64,000 nt of DNA from Modestobacter caceresii (GTDB lineage: Bacteria; Actinomycetota; Actinomycetes; Mycobacteriales; Geodermatophilaceae), in contig NZ_JPMX01000021.1 of NCBI RefSeq assembly GCF_000761485.1, positions 1-64,000 of the forward strand, given 5' to 3'. Below the pieces are notes generated by a model, which saw nothing but the letters and a program-made list of their open reading frames with translations, was not told the DNA's origin and ran no database searches. Position numbers and translations under genes: made by a program. Shown here piece by piece: positions 34,072 to 43,086 of the stretch; position 1 is the stretch's first letter; each line of letters starts with the position of its first letter.

Positions 34072-35586
34072 ATGACCGACGTCGTGAGCATCGACCCGCG
34101 CACCGGACAGGCGGCCGAGGTGGTCGCACAGGAGACCACCCCCGAGGAGGTGGCCCGGCTGTGCGAGGCGGCCCTGGCCGCTGCCCCGGCTCTGGAGGAG
34201 ATGGGCCGGGCCGGCCGGGCCGGCCTGCTGCGGGCCCTCGCGGACGCGCTGGAGGCCCGGCGGGAGGACGTCGTCGCCGTCGCCGACCGGGAGACCGCCC
34301 TGGGCACCGGCCGGCTGAACGGCGAGCTGACCCGTACCGCCTACCAGCTGCGGCTCTTCGCCGAGGTGCTCGGAGAGGGCAGCTACCTCGAGGCCACCAT
34401 CGACCACGCCGGTGACACCCCCATGGGCCCGCGCCCGGACCTGCGCCGGATGCTCCTCCCGATCGGCCCGGTCGCCGTCTTCGGCGCCAGCAACTTCCCG
34501 CTCGCCTTCTCCGTGCCCGGCGGCGACACCGCCTCGGCTCTGGCGGCCGGCTGCCCGGTGGTGGTGAAGGCGCACGGCTCGCACCCGGCCACCTCCCAGC
34601 TGGTCTTCGAGGTGTTCGTGGCCGCGGCCCGCGAGGCCGGCGCCCCCGAGGGGACGCTCGGCCTGGTGCACGGCCTGCAGGCCGGCGCGACCCTGGTCGC
34701 CCACCCGGCCATCCGCGCGGTCGGCTTCACCGGCTCGGTGAACGGCGGCCGTGCGCTGCTGCAGATCATCGAGCAGCGCCCGGACCCGATCCCGTTCTTC
34801 GGGGAGCTGAGCAGCCTGAACCCGGTCGTGGTCACCCCGCAGGCCGCCGCCGAGCGCGGCAGCCAGCTCGGGGCGGAGCTCGTCGGGTCCTTCACCCTCG
34901 GTGCCGGTCAGTTCTGCACCAAGCCCGGCCTGGTGCTCGTGCCCACCGGTGCCGAGGGCGACCAGGTCGTCGACGCGATGGCCGAGGCGGTGCGCGGCAG
35001 CAGCCCGCAGGTGCTGCTCAACGAGGGCATCGCGGCGTCGTTCGGGAAGCTGTCCGCCGCCATCGCCGAGGCGCCGGGGGTCACCGCTGTCGCCCGCGGC
35101 ACCGAGGGCGACGGCACCGGTTTCGCCGCGACGCCTCTGCTGCTGAGCACCTCGGCCGCCGGGCTGCCCGAGCAGGTCACCGAGGAGGTCTTCGGCCCGG
35201 TCACGGTCGTGGCCCGGTACGACGGCGAGCCGGAGCTCTTCTCCGCGCTGGCGAAGATGCCCTCCTCGCTCACCGCCACGGTGCTGCGGGGCGCAGGGGA
35301 GACCCAGCTGCCGCTGGCGGTCTCCCAGGAGCTCCGCACCCGGGCTGGCCGCATCGTCTACGACGCCTACCCGACCGGTGTCGCGGTGTCCTGGGCGCAG
35401 CACCACGGCGGGCCGTGGCCGTCGACCAACTCCCAGCACACCTCGGTCGGCACCTCGGCGATCCGCCGGTTCCTCCGCCCGGTCACCTGGCAGGGCGCCC
35501 CGGCCGACGTGCTCCCGGCCGAGCTCACCGACGACCACACCGGCATCCCGCGGCGGATCGACGGCGTCCTCCAGCTGCCGGCGTGA
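34072..35586 (+). CDS. 2,5-dioxovalerate (2-ketoglutarate semialdehyde) dehydrogenase
   Basis: A 504-residue aldehyde dehydrogenase. Cofactor and catalytic features: FGASNFPLAFSVPGGDTASA, KAHGSHPATS, FTGSVNGGR, catalytic Glu in FFGELSSLNP, nucleophile Cys in GAGQFCTKPG. The FGASNFP...GGDTASA and FGELSSLNP signatures are those of KGSA dehydrogenases (EC 1.2.1.26), which send the product to 2-oxoglutarate. ATG after CAGGAGCACCC. It is the last pathway enzyme; its stop overlaps the next gene by four bases. Confidence 0.93.
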   Translation: MTDVVSIDPRTGQAAEVVAQETTPEEVARLCEAALAAAPALEEMGRAGRAGLLRALADALEARREDVVAVADRETALGTGRLNGELTRTAYQLRLFAEVLGEGSYLEATIDHAGDTPMGPRPDLRRMLLPIGPVAVFGASNFPLAFSVPGGDTASALAAGCPVVVKAHGSHPATSQLVFEVFVAAAREAGAPEGTLGLVHGLQAGATLVAHPAIRAVGFTGSVNGGRALLQIIEQRPDPIPFFGELSSLNPVVVTPQAAAERGSQLGAELVGSFTLGAGQFCTKPGLVLVPTGAEGDQVVDAMAEAVRGSSPQVLLNEGIAASFGKLSAAIAEAPGVTAVARGTEGDGTGFAATPLLLSTSAAGLPEQVTEEVFGPVTVVARYDGEPELFSALAKMPSSLTATVLRGAGETQLPLAVSQELRTRAGRIVYDAYPTGVAVSWAQHHGGPWPSTNSQHTSVGTSAIRRFLRPVTWQGAPADVLPAELTDDHTGIPRRIDGVLQLPA

Positions 35587-36446
35587 GCGCGCGGGTCGCG
35601 CTGGTCAGCAGCGAGCGGGGACTGCGGGTCGACCCGGACCTGCCGATCGCGGCGCCCGCGTTGCGCGCGGCCGGGCTGGCGGTCGACCTGGTGCGCTGGG
35701 ACGACCCGGACGTCGACTGGGCGGACTACGACCTGGCCGTCGTCCGGTCCTGCTGGGACTACGCCTGGCGGCGGGCGGAGTTCCTGGCCTGGGCCGCCGC
35801 CGTCCCGCGGCTGCGCAACCCGGTCGAGGTGCTGGCCTGGAACACCGACAAGGCCCACCTGCGCGACCTCGTCGCCGCCGGGCTGCCCGTCGTCCCGACC
35901 GTCTGGGACCCCACCGACGTCGCCGCGCTGCCGGAGGCGGGGGAGTGGGTGGTGAAGCCGTCGATCTCGGCCGGCTCCCGGGACACCGCCCGGTGGACCC
36001 AGCCGGCGGCGGTGCTCGGGCACGTCGCCGAGCTGACCGCGGCCGGCCGGACGGCGATGGTCCAGCCCTACCTGGCCAGCGTGGACGACGCCGGGGAGAC
36101 CGCGATGCTCTTCCTCGGCGGCCGGTTCTCCCACGCCGTGCGCAAGGGCCCGCTGCTGCAGCGCGGCGAAGGGGTGCGCCAGGACCGCGACAGCCGCGGC
36201 GACCTGCGCGCGGTCGAGCCGACCCCGGAGCAGCGCGCGATCGCCCAGGCGGTGTTCGACGCGGTGCCGTCGCTCGTGCCCGGTGCCGCCCCGGTGCTGT
36301 ATGCCCGGATCGACCTGGTCGCCGATGCGGGCGGCTCCCCGGTGGTGCTCGAGCTCGAGCTGGCCGAGCCGAGCCTCTTCCTCCCGCAGGCCCCAGACGG
36401 CGCCCTCGCCCAGCTGGTGGCCGCGGTGGAGGACGCGATCCGGTGA
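35583..36446 (+). CDS. ATP-grasp protein of unknown substrate
   Basis: A 287-residue protein with a glutathione-synthetase-like ATP-grasp arrangement: RSCWDYAWRRAEFLAW, NPVEVLAWNTDKAHLRDLVA (substrate/ATP lobe), VVKPSISAGSRDT (ATP-binding Lys and small loop), and LELELAEPSLFLP with the metal-binding acidic residues. Related proteins are often annotated as glutathione synthase-like or cycH-like ligases. The GTG overlaps the KGSA dehydrogenase stop (GTGA), so it is translated with the aldarate enzymes, but no aldarate step needs an ATP-grasp ligase. The substrate is unknown. Confidence 0.82.
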   Translation: MSARVALVSSERGLRVDPDLPIAAPALRAAGLAVDLVRWDDPDVDWADYDLAVVRSCWDYAWRRAEFLAWAAAVPRLRNPVEVLAWNTDKAHLRDLVAAGLPVVPTVWDPTDVAALPEAGEWVVKPSISAGSRDTARWTQPAAVLGHVAELTAAGRTAMVQPYLASVDDAGETAMLFLGGRFSHAVRKGPLLQRGEGVRQDRDSRGDLRAVEPTPEQRAIAQAVFDAVPSLVPGAAPVLYARIDLVADAGGSPVVLELELAEPSLFLPQAPDGALAQLVAAVEDAIR

Positions 36447-36471
36447 CCGCCACGGTGCGGCCTGCGGCCAC

Positions 36472-37401
36472 GTGACCGCGGTCCTGAGCGGGTTCGCCGC
36501 CCTGGCCGCGGTCATCGCCGTCGGCTGGCTCACCGGCCGCACCGGAGCACTGGGCCCCGACGCCGCCGGGGTGCTTTCCCGCCTGTCCTACTTCGTCGCG
36601 ACGCCGGCGTTGCTGCTGCTGACGTTGGCCGAGGCGGACCCGGCCGGGCTGTTCACCGCCGCTCTGGTGGCCACCGGCGGCAGTGCCCTGGTCGCTGCCG
36701 CGCTGTACGCCGGGCTCGCCCGCTGGTGGTGGCGGTTGCGCCCGGCCTCGCTGACCACCGGCGCGCTCGCGTCCTCCTACGTCAACGCCGGGAACCTCGG
36801 CCTCCCGATCGCGGTCTACGTGCTCGGCGACGCCACCTACGTGGCGCCGGTGCTGCTCTTCCAGGTGCTGGTCATGGCCCCGGTGGGGCTCGCGGTGCTG
36901 GCCGGCTCGCGCGGGCCGGATGCGGGCGCGCCGTCCCGCTGGCACGTGCTCACCCAGCCGGTGCGCACGCCGGTGGTGCTCGGCTGCCTGGTCGGCCTGC
37001 TGCTGGCCGAGACCGGGTGGCGGCTGCCCGCGGTCGTGCTCCAGCCGGTCGAGCTGCTCGCCGCCCTCGCCGTCCCCGCGGCGCTGCTCGCCTTCGGGTC
37101 GAGTCTGCACGGGGCGCCGCGGCCGGCGTCCGGGGACGGCGGTGGCCAGGTCTGGCTGGCCGTTGCGCTCAAGACGGCGGTGCAGCCGGCACTGGCCTAC
37201 GCGCTGGGCCGCTGGGGGGTCGGCCTGGCGGGGGTGCCGTTGCTGGCGGTCACGCTCACCTCCGCCCTGCCCACCGCACAGAACGTGTTCGTCTACGCCA
37301 CGACCTACGACCGGGGCAGTGCGGTGGCTCGCGACGTGGTGCTGCTGACCACCGTGCTGTCGGTGCCGGTGCTGCTCGGTGTGGCGCTGTTGCTGCGATG
37401 A
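36472..37401 (+). CDS. AEC-family (auxin efflux carrier) transporter
   Basis: A 309-residue membrane protein with about ten helices and the family motif SSYVNAGNLGLPIAVYVLG (N-x2-N-x-G-L-P). A second half repeats the pattern (LTSALPTAQNVFVYATTYDR). AEC members in bacteria often carry malate, malonate or other dicarboxylates, which fits the neighbouring malate:quinone oxidoreductase. Start at GTG 36472, 25 bases after the ATP-grasp gene; a longer version is possible but would run into it. Likely continues the same transcript. Confidence 0.88.
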   Translation: MTAVLSGFAALAAVIAVGWLTGRTGALGPDAAGVLSRLSYFVATPALLLLTLAEADPAGLFTAALVATGGSALVAAALYAGLARWWWRLRPASLTTGALASSYVNAGNLGLPIAVYVLGDATYVAPVLLFQVLVMAPVGLAVLAGSRGPDAGAPSRWHVLTQPVRTPVVLGCLVGLLLAETGWRLPAVVLQPVELLAALAVPAALLAFGSSLHGAPRPASGDGGGQVWLAVALKTAVQPALAYALGRWGVGLAGVPLLAVTLTSALPTAQNVFVYATTYDRGSAVARDVVLLTTVLSVPVLLGVALLLR

Positions 37402-37412
37402 GAGGGAGAGCG

Positions 37413-38918
37413 ATGACCGACGTCGGACCAGAGGACCGGGACGTCGTCCTGGTCGGTGGCGGAGTGATGAGCGCGACGCTGGGCGTGCTGCTCAGCGAGC
37501 TGGAGCCGGGCTGGACGATCACCGTGGTCGAGCGGCTGGACGCCGCGGGGCTGGAGAGTTCGAGCGCCTGGAACAACGCCGGCACCGGGCACGCCGGGCT
37601 GTGCGAGTTCAACTACACGCCCCGCCGTCCCGACGGGACCGTCGACGTGTCGGCCGCGGTGCAGATCGGTGCACAGTTCCTCACCTCGCTGACCCTGTGG
37701 GCCCACCTGGTCGAGCGCGGTCTCCTCGGCCCACCGGAGGACTTCATCCGCTCGGTGCCGCACCTGGGGCTGGGGCGGGGCGACGAGGGGGTGGCCTACC
37801 TGCGGGCCCGCTGGGAGGCCCTGCGCGACCACCCGCTGTTCGCCGGCCAGGAGTTCTCGGACGACCCGGCGGTGCTCGCCGGGTGGCTGCCGCTGGTGTT
37901 CGACCAGCGACCCCCGGGTCAGCCGATCGCGGCGACCCGCTCGGCCCAGGGCACCGACGTCGACTTCGGCGTGCTCACCCGCCGACTGCTGTCCGCGCTG
38001 GCCGCACGGGGCGCGGACGTCCGGTTCGGCCAGGAGACGCGGGGGCTGCGGCGGAGCGGGGACCGGTGGCACCTGGACGTGCGCGACCGGCGCACCGGGG
38101 CACGGCGGCAGCTGCGCACCCCGTACGTCTTCGTGGGTGCCGGCGGCGGGACCCTCCCGCTGTTGCAGGCGGCTCGGGTGCCCGAGGTGCGCCGGTACGG
38201 CGTCTTCCCGATCAGCGGCCAGTTCCTGCGCACCGACCGGCCCGAGCTGGTCGCCGCCCACCGGGCCAAGCTGTACGGCCACGCAGCGCCGGGTGCGCCG
38301 CCGATCTCGGTGCCCCACCTGGACCGGCGGGTCGTGGAGGGCCGCGACCACCTGCTGTTCGGCCCGTTCGCCGCCTTCTCCCCGCGGTTCCTCACCCAGG
38401 GGCGGCTCACCGACCTGGTGCGCTCCGTGCGGCGGGGCAACCTGCCGACCCTGTTGGCCGCCGCCCGGGACAACCGCAGCCTGATGGCCTACCTGGTGCG
38501 ACAGCTGCGCCAGACCACGCAGGACCGGATCGCGGCGCTCGCGGAGTTCGTCCCGTCGGTCCGCGCCCAGGACTGGGAGCTGATCACCGCCGGGCAGCGG
38601 GTGCAGGTGCTCAAGACCACGGAGGGCCGCGGCAGCATGGTCGGCTTCGGGACCGAGCTGGTGACCTCGGCGGGCGGCTCCCTGGCGGCGCTGCTCGGCG
38701 CCTCGCCCGGGGCCTCGACCGCCGCGGCGACCATGGTGGACGTGCTGGCGGCGAGCTTCCCGGGGCGGACGGCGGCGTGGGGGCCCCGGCTCAGCGAGCT
38801 GGCCCCGTCGGCGGACACCGTGCACAGCTGGGACGCCGCCCAGCTCGCGGCGAACGTGGACCACGCCCGCGCCGTCCTGCAGCTGACCCCGGTCCGGCCC
38901 GGAGAGGACACCGCATGA
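37413..38918 (+). CDS. mqo: Malate:quinone oxidoreductase
   Basis: A 501-residue FAD protein: dinucleotide motif VVLVGGGVMSATLGVLLSEL, and Mqo-specific WNNAGTGHAGLCEFNYTP, GVFPISGQFL, and FGPFAAFSPRFL. It oxidises L-malate to oxaloacetate and passes electrons to membrane quinone without NAD. GAGAGGGAGAGCG precedes ATG 37413. It sits between a dicarboxylate-type transporter and a flavin dehydrogenase, which suggests that the aldarate-derived carbon entering at 2-oxoglutarate is drained through malate. The stop overlaps the next start (ATGA). Confidence 0.95.
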   Translation: MTDVGPEDRDVVLVGGGVMSATLGVLLSELEPGWTITVVERLDAAGLESSSAWNNAGTGHAGLCEFNYTPRRPDGTVDVSAAVQIGAQFLTSLTLWAHLVERGLLGPPEDFIRSVPHLGLGRGDEGVAYLRARWEALRDHPLFAGQEFSDDPAVLAGWLPLVFDQRPPGQPIAATRSAQGTDVDFGVLTRRLLSALAARGADVRFGQETRGLRRSGDRWHLDVRDRRTGARRQLRTPYVFVGAGGGTLPLLQAARVPEVRRYGVFPISGQFLRTDRPELVAAHRAKLYGHAAPGAPPISVPHLDRRVVEGRDHLLFGPFAAFSPRFLTQGRLTDLVRSVRRGNLPTLLAAARDNRSLMAYLVRQLRQTTQDRIAALAEFVPSVRAQDWELITAGQRVQVLKTTEGRGSMVGFGTELVTSAGGSLAALLGASPGASTAAATMVDVLAASFPGRTAAWGPRLSELAPSADTVHSWDAAQLAANVDHARAVLQLTPVRPGEDTA

Positions 38919-40348
38919 CCACGCCGGATGCCCTCCCGGCCCTGCTCGCGGCGCTGCACGACGCCGTCGGCCCGGCCGGCCTGGTCACCGACCCCGACCA
39001 GGTGCGCAGCCACCTGACCGACTGGCGCGGCGCGTACTCCGGCGAAGCCGCAGCGGTGGTCCGTCCTGCCAGCACCGACGAGGTCGCCGCGGTGGTCCGG
39101 CTGTGCCGGGGCGCCGGGGTCGGCGTGGTCCCGCAGGGCGGCAACACCGGCCTGTGCGGCGGCGCGGTGCCGGACGCCTCGGGTCGCCAGGTGGTGCTGT
39201 CGCTGACCCGGATGCGCCGGATCCGGGAGCTCGACCCGGCCAACCAGACGATCACCGTGGAGGCCGGCGTGGTGCTGCAGTCGGTGCAGGAGGCCGCTGC
39301 GGCCGCCGACCGGCTGTTCCCGCTGTCGCTGGGCGCGGAGGGCAGCTGCACGATCGGTGGCAACCTGGCCACCAACGCCGGCGGCACGGCGGTGCTCCGC
39401 TACGGCACCATGCGCGACCTGGTGCTGGGTCTGGAGGTGGTCCTCGCCGACGGGCGGACGTGGCACGGCCTCCGAGGTCTGCGCAAGGACAACACCGGCT
39501 ACGACCTCAAGCACCTGTTCGTCGGAGCCGAGGGCACGCTCGGCATCATCACCGCCGCGGTGCTCAAGCTGTTCCCAGCCGTCCGCAGCCGGGCCACCGC
39601 CTGGGTGGCGCTGCCCGGGCCGGCGGCCGCGGTGGAGCTGATCGAGGTGGTGCGCGCGTTGGCCGGGGACCGGCTGACCGGCTTCGAGGTGATGAGCCGG
39701 CAGAGCGTGGAGTTCGTGCTCGCGCACGCGGCCGGTGCCCGCGACCCGTTCGCCGAGGCGCACCCCTGGTACGCGCTGGTCGAGCTCAGCGACACCCTGC
39801 CCGACGCCGGGCTGGGCGAGGTGGTGGAGACCGCGCTGGGCGAGGCGTTCGAGCGGGACCTCGCGCTGGACGCCGTCATCGCCTCGGGGTCGGCGCAGGT
39901 GGCCGCGCTGTGGGCGCTGCGCGAGGGGATCTCCGAGGCGCAGAACCGGGAGGGCCCCAGCCTCAAGCACGACGTCACCGTGCCGGTCAGCCGCATCCCG
40001 GCGTTCGTCGAGCAGACCGACCGCGCGCTGGCCGCCGCCGTCCCCGGCATCCGGGTGGTCGCCTACGGGCACGTCGGCGACGGCAACCTGCACTACAACC
40101 TGAGCAAGCCGGCGGACAGCGACGACGCGGCGTTCCGCGCCCGGGCCGACGAGCTGGCCCGCGTCGTCTACGACTCCACCGTCTCCTTCGCCGGCAGCAT
40201 CAGCGCCGAGCACGGCGTCGGGGTGGCCAAGCGGGACCTGCTCACCGACTACGAGGACCCGCTGGAACTGGAGTTGATGCGCGGGGTCAAGGCGCTGCTC
40301 GACCCGGCGGGGCTGATGAACCCAGGGAAGGTGCTGCCGGCGGGTTGA
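38915..40348 (+). CDS. FAD-linked D-2-hydroxyacid dehydrogenase (GlcD / D-2-hydroxyglutarate dehydrogenase type)
   Basis: A 477-residue VAO-family flavoprotein. VPQGGNTGLCGGAVP and LGAEGSCTIGGNLATNAGGT form the FAD-binding site, HLFVGAEGTLGIIT follows, and the C-terminal YGHVGDGNLHYNL and ISAEHGVGVAKRDLL hold the metal and substrate ligands of the FAD-oxidase C domain. Candidate substrates are D-2-hydroxyglutarate, D-lactate or glycolate. D-2-hydroxyglutarate would be logical beside enzymes producing 2-oxoglutarate, but that is context only. Start overlaps mqo by four bases. Confidence 0.9.
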   Translation: MTTPDALPALLAALHDAVGPAGLVTDPDQVRSHLTDWRGAYSGEAAAVVRPASTDEVAAVVRLCRGAGVGVVPQGGNTGLCGGAVPDASGRQVVLSLTRMRRIRELDPANQTITVEAGVVLQSVQEAAAAADRLFPLSLGAEGSCTIGGNLATNAGGTAVLRYGTMRDLVLGLEVVLADGRTWHGLRGLRKDNTGYDLKHLFVGAEGTLGIITAAVLKLFPAVRSRATAWVALPGPAAAVELIEVVRALAGDRLTGFEVMSRQSVEFVLAHAAGARDPFAEAHPWYALVELSDTLPDAGLGEVVETALGEAFERDLALDAVIASGSAQVAALWALREGISEAQNREGPSLKHDVTVPVSRIPAFVEQTDRALAAAVPGIRVVAYGHVGDGNLHYNLSKPADSDDAAFRARADELARVVYDSTVSFAGSISAEHGVGVAKRDLLTDYEDPLELELMRGVKALLDPAGLMNPGKVLPAG

Positions 40349-40360
40349 GCGGACGCGGTC

Positions 40361-40999
40361 ATGGACACCGCAGCAGGGGTGACGACACCCCTGCGGTTCG
40401 ACGGCTGGATCCTCGGGACCGGCACCACCTCGGGCACCCGGATCGTGCTCGGGCACTGGCCGTCCTCGCCGCTGGGGGCGTTCTCCGACGTCATGGTGCA
40501 GCGGCCGGACGGGCACCGGGTGCTGCTCGCGCCGAGCGGGCAGGTGGCCGACTTCGTCGGGTCGACCTACTCCTTCGACGAGGTGCGGCTGGTGGACGTG
40601 GCGGTGACCCGGAACGGCGCGACGTGGACGGTGCGCGCCGGCCCGCTGGCGATGTCGGTCCGCGTGGGCCGCCGTCCCGTGCTGGGCCGGCTGCTGCGTG
40701 CGGTGCCCGCGCCGCTGGCCCGGCGGCCCGGCTGGGTCGGGCTGCTCGACCGGCCGGCCCGGCTGCTGACCGGGCTGCGCACCACCGGTTCGGCCGGCAA
40801 CGGGCGCACCGAGTGGTACGGCGTGCAGGACCTGCACACCGTGGCCTCGGTCGACGCGACGTGGGACGGCGAGCCGCTGGGCGCGGTGTCGCCGGTGCGG
40901 CCGCCGGTCACCTTCGGGTTCGGCTCGGTGCCGCCGCGACCGTCGGTGGTGCGGGTGACGACGACGGTGCAGCTGCCCGGACCGCAGGTCAGCCGATGA
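40361..40999 (+). CDS. Hypothetical protein
   Basis: A 212-residue protein beginning MDTAAGVTTPLRFDGWILGT. It shows alternating short strands with many Gly and Arg (TSGTRIVLGHWPSS, VGSTYSFDEVRLVDVAVTRN, ATWTVRAGPLAMSVRVGRRP), suggestive of a soluble beta-rich protein. No signal peptide or transmembrane helix. It lies 12 bases after the flavin dehydrogenase and may share its transcript, and its end overlaps the convergent YCII gene by 11 bases. Family not recognised. Confidence 0.65.
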   Translation: MDTAAGVTTPLRFDGWILGTGTTSGTRIVLGHWPSSPLGAFSDVMVQRPDGHRVLLAPSGQVADFVGSTYSFDEVRLVDVAVTRNGATWTVRAGPLAMSVRVGRRPVLGRLLRAVPAPLARRPGWVGLLDRPARLLTGLRTTGSAGNGRTEWYGVQDLHTVASVDATWDGEPLGAVSPVRPPVTFGFGSVPPRPSVVRVTTTVQLPGPQVSR

Positions 41000-41258
41000 C
41001 CACGTTCCAGGGCCGGATGGTCCACCCGGTCACCAGCCCGTGCACGACGTAGGGGTCGGCCTCGACGAACCGCTCGACGACCTCCCGGGACGCGGTCCAC
41101 ACCAGCAGCGCCCGGTCGTAGGGGTCCGGCAGCGCGCCGGCGAGCAGCAGCTCACCCCGCTCGTGGGCAGCCCGGGCCAGGCCGAGGTGGTCCTCCCGCA
41201 GGGCCGTTCGGCGCTCCAGGTAGTCCTCGGCCAGCGTGTACTCCAGCAGCAGGTGCAT
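40989..41258 (-). CDS. YCII-related domain protein
   Basis: An 89-residue protein of the ferredoxin-like YCII fold: MHLLLEYTLAEDYLERR at the start, then LREDHLGLARAAHERGELLLAGAL, and FVEADPYVVHGLVTGWTIRPWNVV at the end (the E/DDPY.H.GL pattern with the active-site His-Asp). YCII proteins can act as dehydrochlorinase-like or dioxygenase-like small enzymes, but most have no known role. It is the only minus-strand gene in this stretch and overlaps the preceding plus gene tail-to-tail. Confidence 0.82.
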   Translation of the reverse strand: MHLLLEYTLAEDYLERRTALREDHLGLARAAHERGELLLAGALPDPYDRALLVWTASREVVERFVEADPYVVHGLVTGWTIRPWNVVIG

Positions 41259-41342
41259 GCCCGCCACCCTCACACACCCGGCGGCGGTTGCCGGAGCCGT
41301 GCACGGGGAACCCCGGGCGGACGAGCCGTTCCAGGAGGCACC

Positions 41343-42491
41343 ATGCGCGCGATGACCTACCGAGGCCCCTACAAGCTGCGGGTCGAGGAGAAGGACCGGC
41401 CGCGGATCGAGCACCCGAACGACGCGATCGTCCGGGTGACACTGGCCGCGATCTGCGGTTCCGACCTGCACCTCTACCACGGGTTGATGCCGGACACCCG
41501 GGTCGGCCACACCTTCGGCCACGAGTTCATCGGCATCGTCGACGAGGTGGGCCCGTCGGTGCAGCACCTGCAGGTCGGCGACCGGGTGATGGTGCCGTTC
41601 AACGTCTTCTGCGGCTCGTGCTGGTTCTGCGCCCGCGGCCTCTACTCCAACTGCCACAACGTGAACCCGAACGCGACCGCGGTCGGCGGCATCTACGGCT
41701 ACTCGCACACCACCGGCGGCTACGACGGCGGCCAGGCGGAGTACGTGCGGGTGCCCTTCGCCGACGTCGGGCCGGTGCAGATCCCCGACTGGATGCACGA
41801 CGAGGACGCCGTCCTGCTCACCGACGCCGCCGCCACCGGCTACTTCGGCGCCCAGCTCGGCGAGATCGTCGAGGGCGACACCGTGGTGGTCCTGGGCGCC
41901 GGGCCGGTGGGCTTGATCGCCGCCCAGTCCTCGTGGCTGATGGGCGCCGGCCGGGTCATCGTCGTCGACCACCTCACCGAGCGGCTGGCGAAGGCCCGGG
42001 AGATGGCCCACGCCGAGACGCTGGACTACGACGAGCTGGACGACGTCGTGGTCGAGCTGAAGCAGCAGACCGACTTCCTCGGCGCCGACGTCGTCATCGA
42101 CGCGGTGGGCGCGGAGGCCGACGGCAACGCCCTCCAGCAGTTCACCGGGCCGAAGCTCAAGCTCCAGGGCGGGTCGGCCACCGCGCTGAACTGGGCGATC
42201 GACGCCGCACGCAAGGGCGGCACCATCGCGGTGGTGGGCGCCTACGGCCCGATCCCGAACGCGGTCAAGTTCGGCGACGCGATGAACAAGGGCCTCACCC
42301 TGCGGATGAACCAGACCCCGGTGAAGCGGCAGTGGCCACGGATGTTCGAGCACGTGCTCAACGGACACCTGACCCCGCGGCAGATGGTCACCCACCGGTT
42401 CCCGCTGGAGGACATCGCCGAGGCGTACCACGTCTTCTCCGCCAAGCTCGACGGCTGCATCAAGCCGCTCGTCGTGCCGAACGCGACCTGA
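41343..42491 (+). CDS. Zinc-dependent medium-chain alcohol dehydrogenase
   Basis: A 382-residue MDR enzyme. Catalytic zinc ligands lie in AAICGSDLHLYHG and FGHEFIGIV; the structural zinc site is CGSCWFCARGLYSNC; the NAD loop is VVVLGAGPVGLIAAQ. The combination with the insertion HNVNPNATAVGGIYGYSHTT matches the group often called glutathione-independent formaldehyde dehydrogenase-like or threonine dehydrogenase-like. An AGGAGGCACC ribosome site precedes ATG 41343. The small gene downstream (13 bases) is probably in the same operon. Confidence 0.9.
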   Translation: MRAMTYRGPYKLRVEEKDRPRIEHPNDAIVRVTLAAICGSDLHLYHGLMPDTRVGHTFGHEFIGIVDEVGPSVQHLQVGDRVMVPFNVFCGSCWFCARGLYSNCHNVNPNATAVGGIYGYSHTTGGYDGGQAEYVRVPFADVGPVQIPDWMHDEDAVLLTDAAATGYFGAQLGEIVEGDTVVVLGAGPVGLIAAQSSWLMGAGRVIVVDHLTERLAKAREMAHAETLDYDELDDVVVELKQQTDFLGADVVIDAVGAEADGNALQQFTGPKLKLQGGSATALNWAIDAARKGGTIAVVGAYGPIPNAVKFGDAMNKGLTLRMNQTPVKRQWPRMFEHVLNGHLTPRQMVTHRFPLEDIAEAYHVFSAKLDGCIKPLVVPNAT

Positions 42492-42504
42492 GGGAGCGAC
42501 CACG

Positions 42505-43086
42505 ATGACCGAGCCCGACATCCCCAGCGCCTACGTCCGCGACAAGCGCACCGCGCCCCCCAGCCGGGAGGAGCTGCGGGCCCGCATCCCCGGCTGGGGC
42601 GTCGACCTCGACCCCGCCGACCGGCCGTCGTCCCCGAAGCTGCAGTACCCCGCCCAGACCGGCGCCCACTGGGACTTCCCGGACCGGCAGCCGGGGTCGG
42701 CAGGGCGGGAGCGCTCCATCGAGCACGCGTTCGTGACCCCGGTGTTCGGCACCGCCCAGCCGCTGCACGGCCCGTCCGGGGCGATCCGGCGGCTGGCCTA
42801 CCAGCGGTTCAGCGAGGCACGGCTGGCGCACTGGCTGCTGCTGGTCGCCGGTGACCGGGTCGACGCCTGGGGCAGCCACCTGCAGTCCTTCGGCTCCACC
42901 CGACCCGACGTGCCGGCGACCGGGGTGCGCACCGAGGCGTCGCACGGCGGCCTCCGCTCCCGTGCCGGCCGCTCCGACCGGCGCCACCACGTGGTGGACC
43001 CGCTGCTGGTGGCCGGCCCGTGGGTGGCCGCGGCCGGCGTCGGTGCGGTGGCCGTCCGACGGCTGGCCCGGGCGTTGCGCCGCTGA
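42505..43086 (+). CDS. Hypothetical protein with C-terminal membrane helix, paired with the alcohol dehydrogenase
   Basis: A 193-residue protein. The first ~110 residues are polar and charged (EELRARIPGWGVDLDPADRP, WDFPDRQPGSAGRERSIEHAF), with a helical block RLAYQRFSEARLAHWLLLVAG and DRVDAWGSHLQS. A C-terminal hydrophobic segment VDPLLVAGPWVAAAGVGAVAV followed by RRLARALRR looks like a tail anchor with positive end. Function unknown; similar pairs of this protein with an MDR dehydrogenase suggest that it docks the enzyme or a substrate at the membrane, but that is inference. Confidence 0.7.
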   Translation: MTEPDIPSAYVRDKRTAPPSREELRARIPGWGVDLDPADRPSSPKLQYPAQTGAHWDFPDRQPGSAGRERSIEHAFVTPVFGTAQPLHGPSGAIRRLAYQRFSEARLAHWLLLVAGDRVDAWGSHLQSFGSTRPDVPATGVRTEASHGGLRSRAGRSDRRHHVVDPLLVAGPWVAAAGVGAVAVRRLARALRR

